Below, in pieces: positions 60,544 through 64,000 of a stretch of 64,000 nucleotides of DNA. Each line of letters opens with the position of its first letter. Position 1 is the stretch's first letter. The notes beneath the pieces were generated by a model that was not told the DNA's origin, searched no databases, and worked only from the letters and a program-made list of their open reading frames with translations. The position numbers were made by a program, and so were the translations under genes. The DNA lies in contig NZ_CP040792.1 of assembly GCF_021952865.1 (NCBI RefSeq), forward strand, positions 310,001 to 374,000. Reading direction: 5' to 3'. The stretch comes from Clavibacter californiensis (lineage in GTDB: Bacteria > Actinomycetota > Actinomycetes > Actinomycetales > Microbacteriaceae).

Positions 60544-60558
60544 TGATAACCAGTCTCA
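60544..60558. promoter_or_regulatory. Candidate Zur box upstream of znuA
   Basis: TGATAACCAGTCTCA is an imperfect 15-bp palindrome of the TGAnAA...TTnTCA type seen for actinobacterial Zur/FurB, in an AT-rich patch just before znuA. The sequence is degenerate in two pairs. Confidence 0.5.
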
Positions 60559-60592
60559 GTACCATCGCGCCCGAGCTGTGGACGCGGGCGCG

Positions 60593-61993
60593 TCACTCCA
60601 GCAGCAGCGCCGGCTCCTCGATGATGCTCGCCACGTCGGCCAGGAAGCGGCTCGCCACGTCGCCGTCGACGACGCGGTGGTCGAAGCTCGCGCCGATGGT
60701 GGTGACGAAGCGCGGGCGCACCTCGCCGTCGACGACCCACGGCTTCTGCTTGATCGTGCCGAGCGCGACGATCGCCACCTCGCCCGGGTTGAGGATCGGC
60801 GTGCCGGTGTCCATGCCGAAGACGCCGATGTTGGTGATCGTGATGGTGCCCTGGCTCATGTCCGCCGGGCTCGTCCTGCCGTCGCGCGCCGTGAGGGTGA
60901 GCTGCTCGAGCGCGCGGGCGAGCTCCAGCAGCGACATCGCCTGCGCCTCCTTGACGTTCGGCACCACGAGCCCGCGCGGGGTCGCGGCGGCGACGCCGAG
61001 GTTCACGTAGTGGCGGACGATGATCTCCTGGTCGGTCCACGAGGAGTTGACGGTGGGGTTCCGGCGCACCGCCCAGATCATCGCCTTCGCCATGATGAGC
61101 AGCGGCGAGACCTTGACGCCCGCGAAGTCGGTGGACGCCTTGAGCCGCTTGACGAACTCCATGGTGCGCGTCGCGTCGACGTCGACGAACAGGCTCACGT
61201 GCGGCGCCTGGAACGCGCTCTGCACCATGGCCGCGGCGATGACCTTGCGGACGCCCTTCACGGGGATCCGGTCCTCCCGCGCATCCGGCCACTCGGGCGT
61301 CTCGATGTTCTTGAAGACGCTCGCCTGCTGCGCGGTGCGGATGACGTCCTCGCGCGTGATCTCGCCGACGAGCCCGGTGGCCTCGACCTCCGCCAGGTCG
61401 ACCTCGAGGTCCTTCGCGAGCTTGCGGATGGGGGGCTTGGCGATGATCGGGGCGGCCGACGCGGCGGGCACCGAGTCGGGTCGCGGGGCGCGGGCGGCCG
61501 GGGCGCCGGCCTGCGCTCCGGGGCGCGCGGCATGGCGGGCGGCCGGAGCGGCGTCGCCCGGCTCGGCGCGACGGCGTCGGCTCGCGACCTTGCCGACCGT
61601 GCCGTAGCCCACGAGCACGGCGCCGGAGGTCTCCTCGGCGGCGGGCGCGGGGGCCGGCTCGCGGTTCTCGATGGCGGTGTCGTCCTCGATCACGGTCTCG
61701 CCCGGCAGCGCCATCTGGGCGGGCGTCTCGGCCGGCGCGGACAGGCTCGGCGAGCCCTGCGCGATCGCGATGATGGGCGTTCCCACCTCGACCGTCTGCC
61801 CCTCCTGCACGAGCAGGCCGGAGACGGTGCCCTCGAACGGGCTGGGCAGCTCGACGAGCGACTTCGCGGTCTCGATCTCGACGATCACCTGGTTGAGCGC
61901 CACCTGGTCGCCCGGCTGCACGCGCCACGAGACGATCTCGGCGTCGATGAGGCCCTCGCCCACGTCGGGCAGGGTGAACTCGGAATCAGCCAT
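60593..61993 (-). CDS. bkdC: Branched-chain 2-oxoacid dehydrogenase E2 (dihydrolipoyl acyltransferase)
   Basis: A 466-residue E2 component. Single lipoyl domain with the lipoylated Lys in [15 protein letters not shown] (about residue 43), an Ala/Pro-rich linker, a peripheral-subunit-binding domain ([31 protein letters not shown], about 186-216), and the catalytic domain ending in the active-site SFDHRVVDG (about 434-442). It transfers acyl groups to CoA in branched-chain keto acid oxidation and so supplies primers for branched fatty acids. The start at 61993 gives [14 protein letters not shown]. Confidence 0.92.
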   Translation of the reverse strand: MADSEFTLPDVGEGLIDAEIVSWRVQPGDQVALNQVIVEIETAKSLVELPSPFEGTVSGLLVQEGQTVEVGTPIIAIAQGSPSLSAPAETPAQMALPGETVIEDDTAIENREPAPAPAAEETSGAVLVGYGTVGKVASRRRRAEPGDAAPAARHAARPGAQAGAPAARAPRPDSVPAASAAPIIAKPPIRKLAKDLEVDLAEVEATGLVGEITREDVIRTAQQASVFKNIETPEWPDAREDRIPVKGVRKVIAAAMVQSAFQAPHVSLFVDVDATRTMEFVKRLKASTDFAGVKVSPLLIMAKAMIWAVRRNPTVNSSWTDQEIIVRHYVNLGVAAATPRGLVVPNVKEAQAMSLLELARALEQLTLTARDGRTSPADMSQGTITITNIGVFGMDTGTPILNPGEVAIVALGTIKQKPWVVDGEVRPRFVTTIGASFDHRVVDGDVASRFLADVASIIEEPALLLE

Positions 61994-62033
61994 CGTGCGG
62001 TCCTCTTCTCCGTGCCGCGGGGGCGGCGGGCGT

Positions 62034-63089
62034 CTAGTAGGCGAGCGAGCGGTCGACGGCCTCGAGGATGCGGTCGGCATCCGGGAGGTACAGCGTCTCG
62101 AGCTTCGCGGGAGGGAACGGGGCGTCGAATCCGGAGACCCGGATCACCGGCGCCTCGAGCGAGTAGAAGGCGCGCTCGGTGACGGTCGCCGCGATCTCGG
62201 AGCCGACCGACACGTGGCCGGGCGCCTCCTGCGCGACGACGAGGCGGCCCGTGCGCTGCACCGACTCGAGGATGGGGCCGTAGTCCACCGGCGACAGCGA
62301 GCGCAGGTCGACGACCTCGACGCTCGTGCCCTCCTCGGCCGCGAGCTCGGCGGCCTGCAGCAGCATCGCGACCATGGCCCCGTGGCCGACGAGAGTGACG
62401 TCGGTGCCGGAGCGGACGACGCGGCTCTCGTGCAGGCCGATCCCGGGAGCGGAGAAGTCGACCTCGCCCTTCGGTCGGTAGCGCGCCTTGGGCTCGAAGA
62501 ACATGACCGGGTCGTCCGACTCGATGGCCTCCTGGATCATCCAGTAGGCGTCGTGCGGGGTGCTCGGGCTCACGACGCGGAGGCCGGGGGTGTGCGCGAA
62601 GTACGCCTCGGGGCTCTCCTGGTGGTGCTCGATGGCGCCGATGTGGCCGCCGTACGGCACGCGGATCACGACGGGCATGCGCATGGCGCCCTCGTGCCTG
62701 TTGGTGATCTTGGCGAGCTGGCTCGTGATCTGGTCGAAGGCCGGGTAGATGAAGCCGTCGAACTGGATCTCGCACACGGGCCGGTAGCCGCGCATCGCGA
62801 GGCCGATGGCCGTGCCGACGATGCCGGACTCCGCGAGCGGGGTGTCGATGACGCGGCGGTCGCCGAAGTCGCGCTGCAGGTGCTCGGTGATGCGGAAGAC
62901 GCCGCCGAGCGGGCCGATGTCCTCGCCCATGAGCAGGACCTTGTCGTCTGCCTCGAGCGCGCGGCGGAGGCCGGCGTTGAGCGCCTTGGCCATGGGCATG
63001 CTCTCGATGCCGGCGGGGGCTCCCGTGCCGCGCGTGGCGGCGTCGTCGGATCCGGCGGGGGTGGCCGCGCGGTCGATGGTGTCGGTCAT
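62034..63089 (-). CDS. bkdB: Branched-chain 2-oxoacid dehydrogenase E1 beta subunit
   Basis: A 351-residue transketolase-like beta subunit: [48 protein letters not shown] (about residues 51-98), and [21 protein letters not shown], and [24 protein letters not shown]. The first 30 residues are extra compared with most homologues. It binds the E1 alpha subunit to form the thiamine-diphosphate site. Starts 4 bases before the E1 alpha stop (ATGA). Confidence 0.94.
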   Translation of the reverse strand: MTDTIDRAATPAGSDDAATRGTGAPAGIESMPMAKALNAGLRRALEADDKVLLMGEDIGPLGGVFRITEHLQRDFGDRRVIDTPLAESGIVGTAIGLAMRGYRPVCEIQFDGFIYPAFDQITSQLAKITNRHEGAMRMPVVIRVPYGGHIGAIEHHQESPEAYFAHTPGLRVVSPSTPHDAYWMIQEAIESDDPVMFFEPKARYRPKGEVDFSAPGIGLHESRVVRSGTDVTLVGHGAMVAMLLQAAELAAEEGTSVEVVDLRSLSPVDYGPILESVQRTGRLVVAQEAPGHVSVGSEIAATVTERAFYSLEAPVIRVSGFDAPFPPAKLETLYLPDADRILEAVDRSLAY

Positions 63090-64000
63090 CGGTTCCCCTC
63101 CAGGGAGGCCTCGTAGCGCTCGAGCCACTCGCGCTGCTCCGTCGTGACGGGGTGCGGCTCCGAGTAGACGTGGTCGAAGATGCCGGGCAGCGCCGGGCTC
63201 GTCAGCTCGATGGTGCGGCGGCGGACGTCGGCGGCGAGGTCCTTGGCCTCCTCGTCGATCCCGTCGAAGAGCGACTGCGGCGCGCCCTGCTTCCGCAGGT
63301 ACGCCTCGAGGCGGGCGATGGGGTCCTTCGCGACCCAGCCCTGCAGCTCCTCGTCGGTGCGGTACTTCGTGGGGTCGTCGCTCGAGGTGTGCGCGCCGAC
63401 GCGGTACGTGAGCGCCTCGATGAAGGAGGGGCCGCCGCCGTTGCGCGCGTCGTCGAGGTGCTTGGCCGTGACGGCGTAGCTCGCGAAGACGTCGTTGCCG
63501 TCGACCTGCGTGCTCGGCACGCCGAAGCCGCGCGAGCGGAGGTAGAGGGGCGTGCGCGACTGCGTGCTGACGGGGACCGAGATCGCCCAGTGGTTGTTCT
63601 GGAGGAAGAAGACCTGCGGGGTCTGGAAGCTCGCGGCGAAGACGAACGCCTCGCTCACGTCGCCCTGGCTGGTGGCGCCGTCGCCGTAGTAGGCGATGAC
63701 CGCGGTGTCGCGGTCGGGATCTCCCGTGGCGACGTCGCCGTCGAACGCGACGCCCATCGCGTAGCCCGTCGCGTGCAGCGCCTGCGAGCCGATGACCAGC
63801 GTGTAGAGGTGGAAGTTCGCCACCGCCGGATCCCACCCGCCATGGGTGACGCCGCGCATGAGGCGCACGATGTCCACCGGGTCGATGCCGCGGATGAGCG
63901 CGACGCCGTGCTCGCGGTAGGCCGGGAACACGTGGTCCTGCGGGCGCGTGGCCCGACCGGATCCGACCTGCGCCGCCTCCTGCCCGGTGCTCGGCGCCCA
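63086..64000 (-). CDS. bkdA: Branched-chain 2-oxoacid dehydrogenase E1 alpha subunit (N-terminus outside window)
   Basis: The last 304 residues of the alpha subunit; the frame is open to the right edge (WAPSTGQEAAQVGSG... at the border), so about 60-80 N-terminal residues lie outside. Thiamine-diphosphate/Mg motif GDGATSQGDVSEAFVFAASFQTPQVFFLQNNHWAIS (about 132 residues into the visible part) and the TYRVGAHTSSDDPTKYR phosphorylation-loop region are present. First visible gene of the bkd operon read leftward to E1 beta and E2. Confidence 0.93.
   Translation of the reverse strand, partial: WAPSTGQEAAQVGSGRATRPQDHVFPAYREHGVALIRGIDPVDIVRLMRGVTHGGWDPAVANFHLYTLVIGSQALHATGYAMGVAFDGDVATGDPDRDTAVIAYYGDGATSQGDVSEAFVFAASFQTPQVFFLQNNHWAISVPVSTQSRTPLYLRSRGFGVPSTQVDGNDVFASYAVTAKHLDDARNGGGPSFIEALTYRVGAHTSSDDPTKYRTDEELQGWVAKDPIARLEAYLRKQGAPQSLFDGIDEEAKDLAADVRRRTIELTSPALPGIFDHVYSEPHPVTTEQREWLERYEASLEGNR

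Overview
The window reads as chromosome of a very G+C-rich Gram-positive actinobacterium of the family Microbacteriaceae, most like Clavibacter or a close relative. The C50-carotenoid gene order (crtE, crtB, crtI, crtYe, crtYf, crtEb), the Microbacteriaceae-type small proteins and the DtxR-type iron box all point that way. This is inference from gene content; no database was searched. Gene density is high, many genes overlap by 4 bases (ATGA or GTGA), and convergent genes are separated by perfect G+C-rich hairpins.

Layout. 1-6.8 kb: carotenoid operon on the minus strand (crtE, then crtB and crtI in one open frame, crtYe, crtYf, crtEb, then an MFS transporter cut by the left edge), with idi divergent from crtE. 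6.9-12.1 kb: patatin-like lipase, a MarR regulator divergent from an MMPL transporter plus a DIP1984-type protein, and a DUF4190/MmpS-like membrane protein. 12.2-15.4 kb: alanine dehydrogenase with a divergent Lrp/AsnC regulator, an SRPBCC/deoxyribosyltransferase-like fusion, and dcd. 15.5-19.3 kb: tRNA-Gly(CCC) followed at once by an AT-richer block with a PD-(D/E)XK (Mrr-like) nuclease carrying zinc ribbons and a large AAA_13-type ATPase with a CPYC motif and a C-terminal R-x5-H motif, resembling RloC/PrrC-type ribonuclease ATPases. This is the best candidate for an undescribed (defence) system.

19.4-22.2 kb: gluconate utilisation (gntR, gntK, gntP) with a clear GntR palindrome. 22.2-25 kb: small membrane and secreted proteins, a decayed pyridoxamine-phosphate-oxidase fragment, a 21-codon leader ORF behind an 18-bp tandem repeat, and two tandem secreted four-cysteine proteins, the first interrupted by a stop codon. 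25-45.5 kb: mostly housekeeping and accessory metabolism (Nei glycosylase, SDR, LacI regulator with oxidoreductase, FMN reductase, zinc alcohol dehydrogenase, manganese catalase, metallo-beta-lactamase/phosphatase/NAD(P)HX dehydratase operon, deoC, M18 aminopeptidase, DUF305 lipoprotein, a dienelactone-hydrolase-like protein lacking its catalytic residues, and a Pif1/RecD-like helicase).

45.6-49.7 kb: siderophore-iron ABC importer (ATPase, two permeases, divergent binding lipoprotein) with a DtxR-like box between. 49.7-52.4 kb: ABC-2 exporter, winged-helix regulator and membrane protein operon. 52.5-56.3 kb: lipoprotein, DUF998 protein, CopD-CtaG fusion and HU. 56.4-60.5 kb: a zinc-homeostasis block (cysteine-poor rpsN, rpmG, rpmB next to zur, znuB, znuC, znuA). 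60.6-64 kb: branched-chain 2-oxoacid dehydrogenase E2, E1-beta and E1-alpha, the last cut by the right edge.
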